A DNA stretch of 64,000 nucleotides from Nilaparvata lugens. Taxonomy: Eukaryota; Arthropoda; Insecta; Hemiptera; Delphacidae. Where the stretch lies: contig NC_052504.1 of assembly GCF_014356525.2 (NCBI RefSeq), forward strand, positions 58,903,137-58,967,136, written 5' to 3'. This document shows positions 24,680-37,789 of this stretch, piece after piece (the first letter of the stretch is position 1; each line of letters begins with the position of its first letter). Under the pieces are notes generated by a model that saw only the letters and a list, made by a program, of their open reading frames with translations, did not search any database and was not told the origin of the DNA. The translations under genes were made by a program, and so were the position numbers.

Positions 24680-27600
24680 CACTATTTTACCTTATATCAC
24701 ATACACTGCGTGTTGTACCTGACTAGTGTGTGTGCAGCTGTGCACATCCTACATTCAACTACTCCACTAGTACGGGACTTCAAGTTTTTCATGAAACAGG
24801 TCCTATTATTCAAACTTTTCCGTTTTTTTAACTGATATTTCATTGATTTTTCAAGTTTCTTGAATGAGTGTTTCAGAGCTGCAGTGTAATAATCAATAAG
24901 AAACGTAAATAAATTATGGAGATAATGAAAAGACTACCTTGATGCCTTGCTTTCCAGGAAATGAAGTAGTATAATTTGTTAAGTACTAATGATTATTTCA
25001 TTTTGTTTGCAAGTTGACTACGAATACTGAGTGTGGTCAATCAAGTTCCTGCTTATCAAATTTAAGTTTTTCCATGCTTTTGTAAAAAGGAATAAATTTC
25101 ATTATTTCATGAAAATCCATAAATAAATGAATGGCGACTTGACCCCGGGATGTCGATGACCAACACTGAGCAAACAGAGAGAAAGGTAGATAGAGGAAGA
25201 GAGAGCAAAGCAAATGTATTTGAGACAATTATTATCTTAGGCAGGGATCCCATGTGGCCATATTGTCCATGCGTGACTGCGTGATCATGGATGGCTGCTG
25301 CCTCGAGGGCCCGGGGGCACAAACTACTGTAGGCTACCATCCTTATAGGGTTCCGAGCCAACCCATGAGAGTAGTACGCAAATAGAGAAGGCTGTTCACT
25401 AGACCAGCAACCACTACTGTAACAACAGTCACACAGTCTCTCGCAACAGTCTACTTTCTTTCAAGTGTATCTATAGTACCCAAACATGCTGCTCCTCTGC
25501 ATCTAGTTGTCTATATACAATATACACTATATAATGAGATTATATGGTATACACAAATTCCAAGAATAAGCTATGGACACATTATGATTGCCTCTAGTAT
25601 GTTGTATGCCTCCTGTATGATTCTCTCCCACCATCAGATTACCATTATAGTGAGCCTGCATATGACTTTCCAATATGATTTGATATGATATAACTCGGAA
25701 ATTTGAAATTGCTTTCTGTATCTTTCGAATATTAATCCTCAGGGAAATAGTAGAAAATGTAATGAATGAAAAATCTGGTAAGAGAAATTTGATTTGGGAG
25801 AATCGGTTTTTTGCTATGAAGAGGATTGTACTGGCAAAATGGTACTTTTTTGAAAATGGAATATTCCTAGTGTACAAGCGAGTGGAAGCTTTTTCCATTT
25901 GACCTGATTTCCTCTAATTCTTCTGCTCTGCATTTATTGGTCAAAATCACTGTGATTTTCTCCTTTTTCATTCCAACTTCTACCACAAATATAATTCCAA
26001 CATCTTTCACTTAATTCTGCACTTCCGAATAGGGTCACATAATTCCTACTTGAGTTTCTACAAATATTCATCAATATCACACTCCAAGGACTTCATTTCC
26101 AAGAAACATATTTGGAAAAAGAGAGTTATGAAATCCACAAAATAAAAGAATTAGGTAAAATTTATACTATCCGTAATCTCCCTCTATGAATAAAATTCCT
26201 CAAACATTTTGGAAACGTACCAATTGAATTTACGTTTATTATTCTTCATCTTTGGTGATGATTCAATCTTTCAAACTTTGTGATGAGGCTGTTTAAGATG
26301 TCAAATTCTTGTAATACTATGGAAACTTGCTTCAATACTTGACATAATATTATACATTTGAGAGTCATATTCACGTTCACTTCATATATTAAACAATTTA
26401 TCAAAATCTAGTCTTTTTAACCAAGGCTAGCAATGTACCTAGAATGAATTGTATTCTAGGTACATTGAGGACAAGTATTACAGCAGTCATCAAAGCAGCT
26501 TGCTGAGAGACATTTAGAGAAGTTATCGTCCATATCAGCAGTGAACCAGAATAGTAGTTTTTCAATTGAACGGGCCAATAGAAGTGATGGGTGGGGGAAT
26601 GCTGGGTGGAAATGATGCAGGTGCTTATCGGCGAGGTTGATGGTGGGTGGGGGAGTTTTCTGAGCTGGGGGCGAAAAAATTCTGTTCCCTGTAAACAACG
26701 GGCGGCGGGCGCTAGTCTGCAACTAGTTTGAAACACGAAGCAGGTTACTTCGTGTCTGTTAATGGATTTGCGAACAATAGAATTCCGAACTCGGGTTAAG
26801 TGACAAAGAGAGGAAATAAGTGAGAGTCTATTGTGAGAGATAAAGAGAGAGTTTGAGTGATCGAGACATTTATTAGAACAGGAAGGTTGACGTTCGAATA
26901 TTGGAAGACAGAGACGTTCGGCGTGGAGTAGCTGTAACCCTTTCACTCCTCGATAAAATTAATTTTTCACAAGTAGATATCCGTTTTAACGTTTTGTTCA
27001 GATCTTAAGTGTTTATTGGTTTGTTACCTTCAAGCGAGGGCGGCCTAATAGGCGGTTAATTTATGGCTTTAGGGTGCAGAAACGATTGACCTTCATGAAT
27101 TTCACACATTTTTCTCGATAGACAACACAACAATACAATAATTTCCCGAACAAGCGATAGATTTATAAAAAGTGGGTACTATCGATACTGATTTCCAAGT
27201 AGTATCTATTGCAGTTACCTTGACCTGACTAGAGTGCTTGACTTGAACTTTGCACAAATCTGAATATAGTAGTCACTCATAAATTCTCAATTATTATCAG
27301 ATATTATAGAAAAGAGCATTATAATACACAGTAGATAGATCATACGATGAATAATGAGAATTTGAATAAGTGAGCCACACCAACCAGGCTGCTTTTTTCA
27401 GTCTACTTTGAAGATTGATTTATTGATGTCAAATCAGGAAGTTGAAAAATATGGTAATGAGGCTTATACAGGCAATGAGGTATAGAGGTTTTCTTCCATA
27501 TTTGAAAGAGCATTCAGTTCTTTAATAATATAATACTGCTAAAAGAAATCAAACAGAAATATAATCTCAATTGAAATAGACAAAAACAGATGCTATAGCA

Positions 27601-28900
27601 ATAAAATTCGCAATGAAACTTCTCCAAATATTTTAGAAGGACTTGAGTACCTTGGAAGATCCCTTCAATCAATCTCTACTCAGGATACAGGAATACAAAT
27701 AGCTTGCTAAATTTGAAAAGGTAGAAGATGAACAGTCGAAATTCCTGACCGTCAAATGGGATTAAATAATCTCTTCATCAATTTCCAATAGTTGCGTACA
27801 GTCGTTACTCACGTTGACATCATGTTTAATATGGCTGCTCACAATGGCTCATGATTTATGCCTGGAAACGAGTTTCCTTACAACGCGTAAAGCTATACCT
27901 CCGACTTTAATAATGTATTCGTTGTACATTACACAGACAGCCAAGACTATAATGACTAGCTCCCAACGGATGAAGAAACGATAAAGTACATAGTATAGCA
28001 TTTTGAAATTTATTCTTGACTTACAATCAAAAATTAAATAACAGAGCGTTTGTATGGAGGACGCTTTTATAGCATTGCTAAAGATGAGAAAAATCAGTGG
28101 TTATAAAACAAGATTCATGTGGTGATCGCGTTTATGAGCTGCACGGCCTTTGATTGGTTGCCTACTAGCCAATAGTCTTTTGTTAAGCACTTCACTAAAC
28201 GGTATGTGAGCCTCAAATCATTAAAAGTCAGCCCAACCCAGCAACGGCTCTACAGTTCCTGCAGCCCACAAAAACGGATATTTTGTAGACTCTAAAATAG
28301 TATGGAGCTCAGAGTCACTGAGTTAATAAGGTATTATTATAATTAAAAATATATTGTTTAGAGTAACTGAATCTATGAAATGATATATTTCGAGTAGTTT
28401 GAAACGTTTGAGAATTGTATTCTCTTATTTTGCACTCTAATGTCATTAGACCATTGGAGAAATATATGCTGAATTCAGAAAGTGCTCTCACCAAGTAATT
28501 TATGTCAATGAAATTAATTAATCCTGAATTTCATGACATTACATGAGAGAAGTGAAACACTCATTCAGCAATAAAGAAATCAAATAATATGAAGGCGAAT
28601 TTGAATGGAATTAGTGAAGAAGGCTCCTGAAGAGGTTAAAGAACCTCAGAACTGTGAAGTTTGAAACCTCAGTACAAGGATCAAGTTATCAAAAAAGTAT
28701 CAAAAAAGCATATCAGAAAAGTAACTTATTCGAAATAAAAAAAGAAAGATCATCGTTGATTATATCTTCGTATGTTATATGCTCATGCAATAAGAGGTCA
28801 GGGGAGAAAAGAAGTAAAAATCTAAGAATAACATCTCAATTGATTATAGGCCATGTCTCTGGAGTAATTCATCAACGAAGTCACCACGTTATGGCCTAAT
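24680..28900. other. Intronic stretch, no supported gene
   Basis: GC-balanced blocks lie at about 25130-25400, 26560-26780 and 28130-28300. A 181-codon minus frame spans 26401-26946 but begins at GTG and has no exon signals. The rest is A+T-rich. Confidence 0.45.
26432..26466. repeat. Perfect 14-bp hairpin with 7-bp loop
   Basis: Arms AATGTACCTAGAAT (26432-26445) and ATTCTAGGTACATT (26453-26466) are perfectly complementary. Fragments of the same motif (GGTACCTAGAATAAGG) occur near 11926-11941, so it may be a family-level repeat. Confidence 0.75.
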
Positions 28901-28949
28901 GGACGTTCGACATTATGAATGTCAGGTTTGACGAGTAGGCAGTGTTTTC

Positions 28950-29490
28950 GGAAAGTTGATGCAACTCGCATCTCGATCTTCTTACGAGGTGATTGTTTTC
29001 TTTTTTCGCGCAAGAATAAAAGGAGACCTCGACGAGAGGAGAATGATATTTTCGCAGATCATCAATCAACTATTTGCTACAAAGAGTAGGAGGGGTAGGG
29101 GAAGGGATTGTATTGGAGTCGAGGGGTGGAATGCCGATTGTCCGAATATTAATCATTTCAGCGCAGGCGAATTTTGTTGGCCGATCGAAGCGCTTACAAA
29201 GGAGCAGCATCCACGTCTACAATGGCTTCCAGGCGTATTGTTTTAGTCGCGCGCACAATGCACGCTCTCGAGGAGCACAATCCAAAGATGCGCCTTTTCT
29301 TCTAATTAATTAATTAGAGGTCATCATCCTAACAAATAATTCGATTCTGTTCGCCGCCGGAAGGACAAACAAGAAAGAGTCAGGAGCGGCGGCTGACTGC
29401 TGCTGATGCTGTCTCATGGAGATCACTATCATAATAATGCATCATCGCAAACAATGCCGCAGCAGACTTAACCAGCTTTTGTTTCGCATT
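28950..29490. other. GC-rich island with CpG and homeodomain-like sites
   Basis: About 540 bp with many CpGs (for example GTCGCGCGCAC near 29248). It carries runs of GCGGCGGCTGACTGCTGCTG and an inner TAATTAATTAATTAG string at about 29304, which suits homeodomain proteins. Plus-strand frames are open for up to 96 codons without a clear start. The composition suggests a conserved regulatory element or alternative promoter of the surrounding gene. Confidence 0.3.
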
Positions 29491-29708
29491 CTCATTAGAA
29501 TTGTAACATGTAGTCGGTGTTTTCTATGGTGTACAGGTTGTATTATATTGTAGCTGTGAAGATCAGGTGGTTTGTGGAATGAGAATGTGAGAAAAATGAA
29601 AATTTCATGAACAATTTTCTAAGGGAAGCCGAGGGGTTGGAGAAGCAAATTATTAGTAAAATGTATGGTTTGGGAGGTGAATAGGTGAAATGAGAACTTA
29701 CTTTGCGT

Positions 29709-29863
29709 ATGAAAACCCTTTTGCTGTGTCAAGCTATTAATGTGTTAATCTTGGATATTTTCCTGTACATAAGTGCTCAAAACTTGGAAAATAGAATAAA
29801 CTGTGAAACGAATTTTAAAAATCTTACTCAAGGCAGTGCTAATGTCTGCTACTCCTGGAACTG
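29709..29863 (+). CDS. Possible first exon of a secreted cysteine-containing protein
   Basis: The ATG at 29709 starts MKTLLLCQAINVLILDIFLY, then ISAQ. This looks like a signal peptide with cleavage near residue 24. The chain that follows has spaced cysteines (INCETNF, ANVCYSWNW). A donor, ACTG|GTATGT, follows at 29864. Without splicing the frame continues through more cysteines and runs into the (TA)n array at 29925. I found no downstream exon and no family match. The leader and donor are its only support. Confidence 0.28.
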
Positions 29864-29921
29864 GTATGTTTTACAAGAAATGAACAACCTTTGCTTTGCA
29901 TCTGATTGTATTATTCCGTAT

Positions 29922-29924
<3 letters not shown>

Positions 29925-30000
<76 letters not shown>
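29925..30000. repeat. (TA)n microsatellite
   Basis: About 38 uninterrupted TA dinucleotides, likely highly polymorphic and a point of assembly error. Confidence 0.97.
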
Positions 30001-30002
<2 letters not shown>

Positions 30003-33000
30003 TAGAGTGATGAAATGATGAAATTTTTGTCATAAGATCAGGTTCTGATGAGATAATACCACTGTACCATGAAACCCATATCATTAAATATTCCCAAGTT
30101 CACAGAGGTTCATGGCAATAAAATACCCAATCCGAAATCAAATGAATGAGTATCTTTATTATCATGAGAGAGATTTTTTATGAATGAAATTGGTGACGGA
30201 GAAAGTTCGGTTCAAGATGAATGAAATGAGACTTCGTGAGAGAGCTGGATTATTAATTGATTATGAGATAAATGTACAAGAAAGTTTTTTATGAGAAAGG
30301 AAGTTTTTTATACATGGAAGCTGATTAAAAATCACGGGAGTTGATTAATGATTATAATTTGATTAAAATCTGTAAACAAGACTATTATTGAAGTAACCTG
30401 CGATATTCTCCAACTTATAAAACTAATCACAATGTTGGAAGAAAATTACCATAACTTTGTGATTTAGCTGCAGTTTTATTGGATGCCGAAATTCTCTGAA
30501 ACTATAAGTATAGGTTTAGCTTGTTGTGAATAGAAATACCTTGTTTATTTCAGATTGGTGTCCCCTGATAATAATCCATTACGATCCTGACTCTTAGAGG
30601 ATTATATGGGAGATAAAATGTGCAAACATAATTTCCATGGGATTCGATATAATTCGGCTATTTACGAAATATATTTTGTTTGGAGAAAAGCGATAACTTC
30701 TACCAGTAGTTTCATGACTTCCGCTTATTATTATTATTATTATAATCATCAGGGCTATAACATGAATTACATTGAACTCGGTTCTGCGGCAACACAAGTC
30801 GTTATTTTGATACTAAAAAATTTAAACACAGGTTAAGTTTACAGTTAAGGATTCGCCGCAGGGAAACCAAGTTTGAAGACTCAATTACGACTGGATAATC
30901 TTTACTGCTCACTGCGTATAAACGCTGAGAAGAGTACAAAAGGATGTTTTCGCATACATATTGACTTTTTGCGCCAAGTATTTTATAATATATATCACTC
31001 ACTTTCCAGATTTTGACCTATTATTTTCAAACCTCCATAACCCAAATATTCAATGTACGGTTTTGTATAAAAATTGTTCTTCATAGAACAGTACTCATTC
31101 ATTTAATTAATAAGTTTTATCCTATATAAATGGATAACCTATAATACGTGGATATACTAATAGAAACTGGAGCTTCGAAATTGGTATTGTCAGACTAGTC
31201 GCTACGAACCTCAATATTAAATTACAGTAGTAGGAAAAATAGTCGAATGGGTGAGAATATATTTTTCCTTAGCATTTTGAAGGCTCTAAATGGTGCTTCA
31301 GCAATCGATTTACATCTTCTCCTCTTTAACGTACTTTTTATCATGTGAACATTTTTTTTTCAATTTGACGAACCTCTATACTTTTCATGGAATTTTTTCC
31401 ACGCAAGATATACCTGTTCTATTATGAGTTCACCAAATTATGAATCGAAGGGGCTGTTTCCTAGTGAGAGTGAGACTACTCGATATAGGTGAATGAAAAA
31501 CTATTTTCAAATTCCAATTGAATGAAATTCACCAATCAATAGTGTATTGACTTATAAAACCACTCCAAGTTGCAATGGAGAGGATCAATATTCATCTCAT
31601 AAGAAACATAATCGATTAATAGAATCAGTTGATCAGAGCATAAGATGAAGTTTTCTCGTACGTTGAAGATCCAGGAAGAGAGCTTTCAAGGAGATTGAAC
31701 ATCAATTCAGGGGGCATCTGCTATTTCCCAGGAGTCAACTCATCGTTTCTTGAAAAATATAACTCATCTCATCCCCCAATTATAATAACCATTTTCTGAG
31801 CGCGATAGAATAAAGGAAGTTTGAAGAGGGAAGTGCTTCTAAGAGGAAGGCACTAAAAGGTACTCTTTAATATTCAGATGTAAGAATCTGAATTGGAAAC
31901 ATGGAGTGCAGTGGCTGGTGGACAAATTGCGTATTCAGTTGATGTGTGGGGAGTGGGGCACACTTGAATGGGTTTCAGCTCTCGATAGTGATCGCAACGA
32001 CTCAACGGGTTGTCAATAACGGACAGCGTGAGTGTATATGTGTTACAATATCTTTGGCAAAATAATAATGACGAATGTAAGCATAATGACCGCCTTGCAA
32101 AACGATAGCGAGAATAGACACTTTGTTCTTCTCAATCGGTGCATTACTAATGTTTGGGGAGGGAGGAGCAGGGCTGAATAATGTGTCACAACTGCAAATC
32201 GCGCAATAACTGCATGCGCATGCTCAGTGCTCTTCCCACCCTGGTGAGCATTTCCCCTCTCTAAAAAGGACAAGGACGAGAACAATAAGTACCGTGAGAC
32301 CGCATCGTTCATACGGGAACTTACAAGTGTTTGCGGCAAGTACAAAGTACTGAAAGCTCAGTCATGAAGTTTTCATCCGAAGTGTTTGAACTGGAAACAT
32401 TTCTCATATCCCCAAGAGCACAATGCTCCAAACCAGGCCTATGCCAAATAGTTGTTAACGGTGCAAATGTTTGTTGAACTTTCTTATAAAATACTCAAAG
32501 TTTCCCTTGTACAATGTTTGTTTTGATGTGTATAAATTCTGGATGCACAGCCCCATTAAAATAAATTAGTACTACCAGGTGCTCCAAAATAATCTGTATT
32601 ACACATATAAAACTGTAACTTTCATGAAAATTAATATCCTGCTCTAAACATTTGAACTATTGAAAATGGAAGCGAATTATGTTCCTTTTCAATGATACTA
32701 AGAATAACAACTAGTAGTGAATACAAAATATTTGAGAAGGTGGTCAGCACCCACCACACAGGATGATATTGCTATTTATATTTATACTATACTATACTAT
32801 CTATATACTATTCTTGGTCAGCACCCAGTATAATCGCTACAGTCAAAGTGCCTCATTAGATCGTCTCGAATCAGATTCCTGGAAAGCATGCGATAAATGA
32901 GTATTTGGTTTAAATTGTACTCTTAATTTTCTATTGATCCTTTGTGTATTCCATTCACGAGTGAATGAGACTCCAGGATTTACATCAGGTTTAAATTTCT

Positions 33001-34630
33001 CCAATTCTCTGAAATTCAACTTCGTAGAACTTTAAAGGAGAAATATATTTTTAATATAAAAAAACTTTTATTACTTTTGAAGTTAGACTACTACCAAATT
33101 ATTATTCGTTTGGTAGCCTACATTTGAACATGGAAAATGCTCTGATTCACTGAAGCAAGACCTGAAGGTGTTCAACACTTGTACTGGATTTCAATAATTC
33201 GTCACCTAGAAAGGCATAGTGTTGAACCGGTTCCCAAGAATAATGGCACTAGGATAACTTGTATTTTCAAGTAAAAATTTAAAACGACTAACTAACGATG
33301 TATCACTATAACACAATAGTAGGTGCAGTCAACAAACTCATGTTTTTAATTATCCGAATAGATTTCTATTGTGAAATTGCCAGGGAATCACCACCCTCTA
33401 TTCCGCATGAGGGAGATTCTTTTAATAAGTAGCCTATAGGCTATTATCGTTGGGGGTTTGAATGAAGACTCCTACCACTGTAAGGGTATCATGTATCCTA
33501 GATCTGAGCTGATGGAAGGTGAATGTGAATATGGTCAAAGGATGGCTTGATCCTTTCATGACACAGACAATACCAATACAACTGACTCGTATGGGTGGGA
33601 GGAGCTGTATTATTTTCGGAGGCAAGTACATAGTTGTCACTCACTTGTGATTTAAGACGGGGGATCAGTGAGATTTATCACTAACCAGTTTATTGTCCAT
33701 TCAGAACGTTTAAAATATGAAAAAAATAGATTCTTGCACTATAAAATTTTGCAAGAACCTGACTTTGGAAATAGCGACAAACTTCAAGCTCATTAGCAAA
33801 CTTCAAGCTCATTATACGGTAACTTATAATCTTAGAGTATACAGAAATTCTTTACATTTATTTATTTAATTCTTATACTATTCACTTATAATACTTTGAG
33901 AATACAGAAATTCCTTATAATCAAGGAATCAATATTCCTTCCGTTATTCCTTCAATCTTTTGATATACTTATCCATATCGAAATTGATTGGAATATAGAA
34001 AGTGCATGAATCTTTGAAGTTTCTGTAAGAAATTGATGATCAATAGAGAAAATTTCGAAGCTCTTGAAAGGAATCTACAGATGAAAATATAACGATGACG
34101 AAGTTCTTGATGAGTCTTAAATTATTCTCAACTAAACTTAGAACTGGCTGAGAAACTTTTTTGTATTCATTGAGAATCCTCGGATTGCCAAAGGAGATGT
34201 TGTTAGTCTAAATTTGTATGTATTTTTAAGAACAACCAAGTAATTACTATGGTTATGGAATGAAGTACAATAATATTGATTATGAGATTATTGAAAAGCT
34301 GATACTATCATTGATAGCCATCGATCTAGTTCAATCAGATTTTACAGACAAAAAATAATATTCATGAATATGTTAAAAACTGAAAAGTGTGTAACTTGGA
34401 ACAGAGATCCAGAATATTGAGTTCAAATTTATCGTGTCGATACCGGTTCCATAGTTAAGAGTGTCAAGATCATCAATCACACATTTCTATTGAAAACATG
34501 GAATTCTCCAAACTGATTAACATGATTGACATTAAGCTGGGATTTTAATTACGGAGCAACATGTTTGTTGAGACAACTTTCAACTTCCATTTATTAAAAT
34601 GTAGCAGAACCGGAGTTGAAAGTAAATTAC
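30001..34630. other. Intronic stretch with a promoter-like island
   Basis: Mostly A+T-rich. A balanced island at about 32160-32345 holds TGCATGCGCATGC (close to an NRF-1/ewg site) next to GCTCAGTGC. On its minus strand an 89-codon ATG frame is open, but it has no recognisable product. A second block at 33430-33660 is similar. I see no firm exon. Confidence 0.35.
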
Positions 34631-34631
34631 A

Positions 34632-34967
34632 ATGACATTTTGCACGAAGAGCATCATAGTTCCACTTTACTGGACTCAATTCTTAGCTCCAATACTTTTA
34701 TTAACTATTAATTTTTTTCAACATCTAGTTTCAGTGTCAATCGTAATTTCTATTTCTCACGCTAAGCTCAATATTGTAATGAAAGTCCGTTTCTCTGTTT
34801 TTATCTTATTGAAGAACGAACTGACTGAACCTCTCATCGTTGTTCAGCACCAAATACGGCGAAGAAGGTTCCCAAGTGTAGATGTTGAGAAATTGAAAGT
34901 GGTTGAATTTTTTGTTCAAAAGAAAATACGAACTTTCTTGCCCATTAAATTCAAGAGAATTGAGTAA
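34632..34967 (+). CDS. 111-residue ORF with one hydrophobic segment, unknown
   Basis: A real ATG starts 111 codons ending in TAA. Residues about 15-45 are strongly hydrophobic (FLAPILLLTINFFQHLVSVS and beyond). The second half is basic (RRRRFPSV, KKIRTF). This would fit a small single-span membrane protein, or a fragment of a larger one. A+T-rich DNA readily gives hydrophobic chance frames, and no family is recognised. Confidence 0.2.
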   Translation: MTFCTKSIIVPLYWTQFLAPILLLTINFFQHLVSVSIVISISHAKLNIVMKVRFSVFILLKNELTEPLIVVQHQIRRRRFPSVDVEKLKVVEFFVQKKIRTFLPIKFKRIE

Positions 34968-34969
34968 AG

Positions 34970-36350
34970 TGAAAAGTAAATTCATATGGCTTGTGATGGT
35001 GGGGAGTCCCTTGCGGGAAGGTCCCAGCTCGCCTGAATATATAATTCAAGTGAATTTATTATCAATCCGATACAGGTAGAACAAGAACAACATACATGAA
35101 TATATTCTCATTTTATTTAGTTTACATGAAGTGGAAAATCTATTGTTATCGATGTGATGAACCATTAAAGACAAGGAAAGAGTAGGATAATTGAGTAATA
35201 AATCCCATAAATGTAAAAAAAAATTGGAAACTTCAAAATTAGATGTTAAAACAGACTAAGAATATCGTATTTAACCCTGATTACAGTTGATTCTCAGTGA
35301 CTTATCTTGCGCTTAATTAAGTTCTCAGTTTTGAATACAATCCATTTCAAGACAACAAAAATATCAATAACCTGTTACACTTTCTTTGCTTGTCCAAAAT
35401 GAAACCTTATCATTAAAAAAATATAATGCAAATACAACTATACGAAATCAATAAATTTAAGCTACCTATGTGGGACGTGAACGTGTCTGTACCACGAACG
35501 AACGCGTGAGGAACACATCATATTATAATATACCATGTAATAGTAAATTATTACAGGACAAAGTACAGATTTTGACAGTGTGAGGCCATGTAAACTGTGT
35601 ATTTGAGCGGTTCTCGCGGGCAACAAACTTTCCGACGAAGTTCACGTTCCGTTGACTTGTATGCTGACTAATATTCTCTCGCTCCAATTTTGGGGAAAAT
35701 GTGTAGACAAACAAAGAAGGCGAGTTACGTACCCGAGAACACAGTAGCCAAGTAGACTGCAGCATGTAGAACTGCACTGGTAGATTAGAAGTAATGAATG
35801 GTATTTAGTAACTCAAATAGATAGCAGACAGCTCATTGGAAGTTATGAATGGGATTTACAAATAAATGGGAGACAATGTTGTGTTCGCGCGTTTAATGAA
35901 GGCGGGACTTGATAGCTTTGTCCTTCGTTTTTAACCACGGACCGCCGAGTCCCACGGAAGTTACTTTAATTAGCACTTGACGGTTAGAAAGGCAACAGTC
36001 TGTGATTTCAGATTCAGGTTCAAGCCGCATATCCTGTGTGGGTCGACTGCACTCGTGTTGAGACAATACGTGAGTAGCTTGGATTCAATTAATCCAGTTC
36101 CAGTATTGCTGGCAGCAATAAAGTCTTTCCAAATTCAGGATTGAGAAAACGTTTAATCAGAGAGTAGGGTTGTGGACTATTTGAATGAACAGAATATATT
36201 TGGAAAATGTTTGATGAAGAATGGAAGATTGAATAATTAATTTATGGGCTATTGAAGCATAATATATTCAAGCTTATTATACAACTCTCTGCTTAATGGA
36301 TTGAGATTTGAATTCATTTTGATAAGAAGAACAGTTTAATCACCTCAAGA
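34970..36350. other. Intronic stretch with two GC-balanced blocks
   Basis: Blocks at about 35465-35770 and 35880-36070 have balanced composition and CpGs, and the rest is A+T-rich. No exon is supported. Confidence 0.4.
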
Positions 36351-36496
36351 CAACAATTATTCTCGAGTAAGATTTTGAAAAATCATTTTCATTTTATCGT
36401 GATGAACGATACCACGTATTGAGATACTAAGAATAAAAAAATAACATCTATTTTGGCACCAAAGACTTGATTTTTCCAAATGGTTTTCTAAAATGC

Positions 36497-36748
36497 TCAC
36501 GTCAAGAATATTGAAGGATGGTCTATTAGAAATTTGAAGTGACAAAATAGTTGTTTTATTGCCTTCATTGATTGTTTTCCTGATTGTTCAAGTATCTCAG
36601 CCATGATCACTATTACTTCTGCACAAGAATAAAAAAGAGTTATGAAGAACTGAAATCTATTAGCTGAAGAAGGATTCATTATTGTCTTACAAGAACATAG
36701 GAATAATACAGCTGATATACAGATCTGTAAGAAGCGACACATACCCAT
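36497..36748 (-). CDS. Hydrophobic ORF, possible multi-pass membrane protein fragment
   Basis: The minus-strand ATG at about 36748 starts an 83-codon frame, MGMCRFLQICISAVLFLCSC, with a second hydrophobic run (FQFFITLFYSCAEVIVIMAE) and a polar C-terminal part. The arrangement loosely recalls the later transmembrane segments of insect odorant or gustatory receptors. I see no diagnostic motif. Open frames on the same strand just upstream (36760-36954) and downstream (36357-36545, another frame) could be exons or a frameshifted continuation. Confidence 0.22.
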   Translation of the reverse strand: MGMCRFLQICISAVLFLCSCKTIMNPSSANRFQFFITLFYSCAEVIVIMAEILEQSGKQSMKAIKQLFCHFKFLIDHPSIFLT

Positions 36749-36989
36749 GAGGCCTCAGCTTACTGCACGTAAAACCTCGGTTCATTTCTTACAGCTTCAC
36801 GTCTACAGAAATTTCTAAACAACTGCTTAAGGTGCATATAAAATCTTGTACAGAGAATCTCTTCAGAGCCTACGGAAACAGCACGCTCAAACACAAAACT
36901 TTTGTACTGGCACTGCTCATTATTTACTTCCCAATTTTTTGTATTAGACAGCATCGTCGCCTTCCACCCACTATGATAATGATAATAAT

Positions 36990-37290
36990 AACGACTGAGA
37001 GTGCAGGTAGAAGAACAGGATATGGGAACCTCGTGCCAAAGGGTTGGGGGTGGCGAGGTATGTGTGGGGGAAAGGATGAAGTACGATTGCAGCGGTTGTA
37101 GTCTAATTGCACGCAGCGTGAAGTTCCGGCCCTTTTGATCGACCGGCCGATCGTCACCCAGCCGCCAACCACCGAATAACTGACAGAATACAGTCGGTGT
37201 GCGCTGTGTGCTGTCTGTCTCTGTCTAGTAGATCACGCGCTGCCATTACAAGTGAAAACGATTTCACGATAGAGAAAGACTGTCGTCTAC
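36990..37290. other. GC-rich promoter-like island
   Basis: This island has CpG-containing strings (GATCGACCGGCCGATCG near 37137), an initiator-like ATACAGTCGG at about 37189 and a GTGTGCTGTCTGTCTC run. It could be an alternative promoter of the surrounding gene. It lies just left of the homeodomain-site array. Confidence 0.3.
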
Positions 37291-37360
37291 GAATCGAAAC
37301 GTATCTTCACCTTGCTGAAGAGATTATTTAGTCATGTACTTAATGTGCCCTTCAATGGAG

Positions 37361-37521
37361 AATTGATTAGTCAATTCAATTAATTGGATTGGTTTCCTAT
37401 TTATTGATTCAATTAATTTCAAATACGGTAATTGATTAGCTTCCATTTTTTAATTAAATTAATTTCAGATAATTGATTAGTTTTTCTTCTTTAATTCGAT
37501 TAATTTCAAATAATTGATTAG
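37361..37521 (+). promoter_or_regulatory. Array of TAATTGATTAG sites in a 41-bp tandem repeat
   Basis: TAATTGATTAG occurs at 37429, 37470 and 37511, exactly 41 bp apart, with a fourth partial copy (AATTGATTAG) at 37361. Each site has two TAAT/ATTA half-sites 2 bp apart, the P2 palindrome bound by paired-class homeodomain dimers. The repeats (TTAATTTCAAATAATTG core) are diverged between the sites. They adjoin the GC-rich island on the left, which suggests an enhancer. Binding is inferred from motif only. Confidence 0.4.
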
Positions 37522-37789
37522 TTTTGCATCTTATCCACATGTATTCAAAACTTGAAGTTGGACTGACGACCTTTGATTAATGAAACAAGCAAACGGCAAA
37601 CTTATCATTACAGACTTTTTCCTCTACAAAACTCCAACTTTAATGGGTTTACATAGTAATCGTTCAGGTGTTCTGACAAACAGAAATTCACCTTGAAAAG
37701 GTATTCTACTGAAGACGGTCAGTAGACACTACCGAATCAGGATGTGGAAAATTATTTTTTTTCTTTAGGGCTACTCTTTTTCTTTTTCC

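Noticed and set aside
24640..26466. MicroRNA precursors at the two short perfect hairpins
   Set aside because: Arms of 12 and 14 bp with short loops are too small for a pre-miRNA.
26401..26946. 181-codon minus-strand open frame
   Set aside because: It begins with GTG, spans a GC-balanced block where other frames are open too, shows no domain, and crosses a hairpin repeat at its 3' end.
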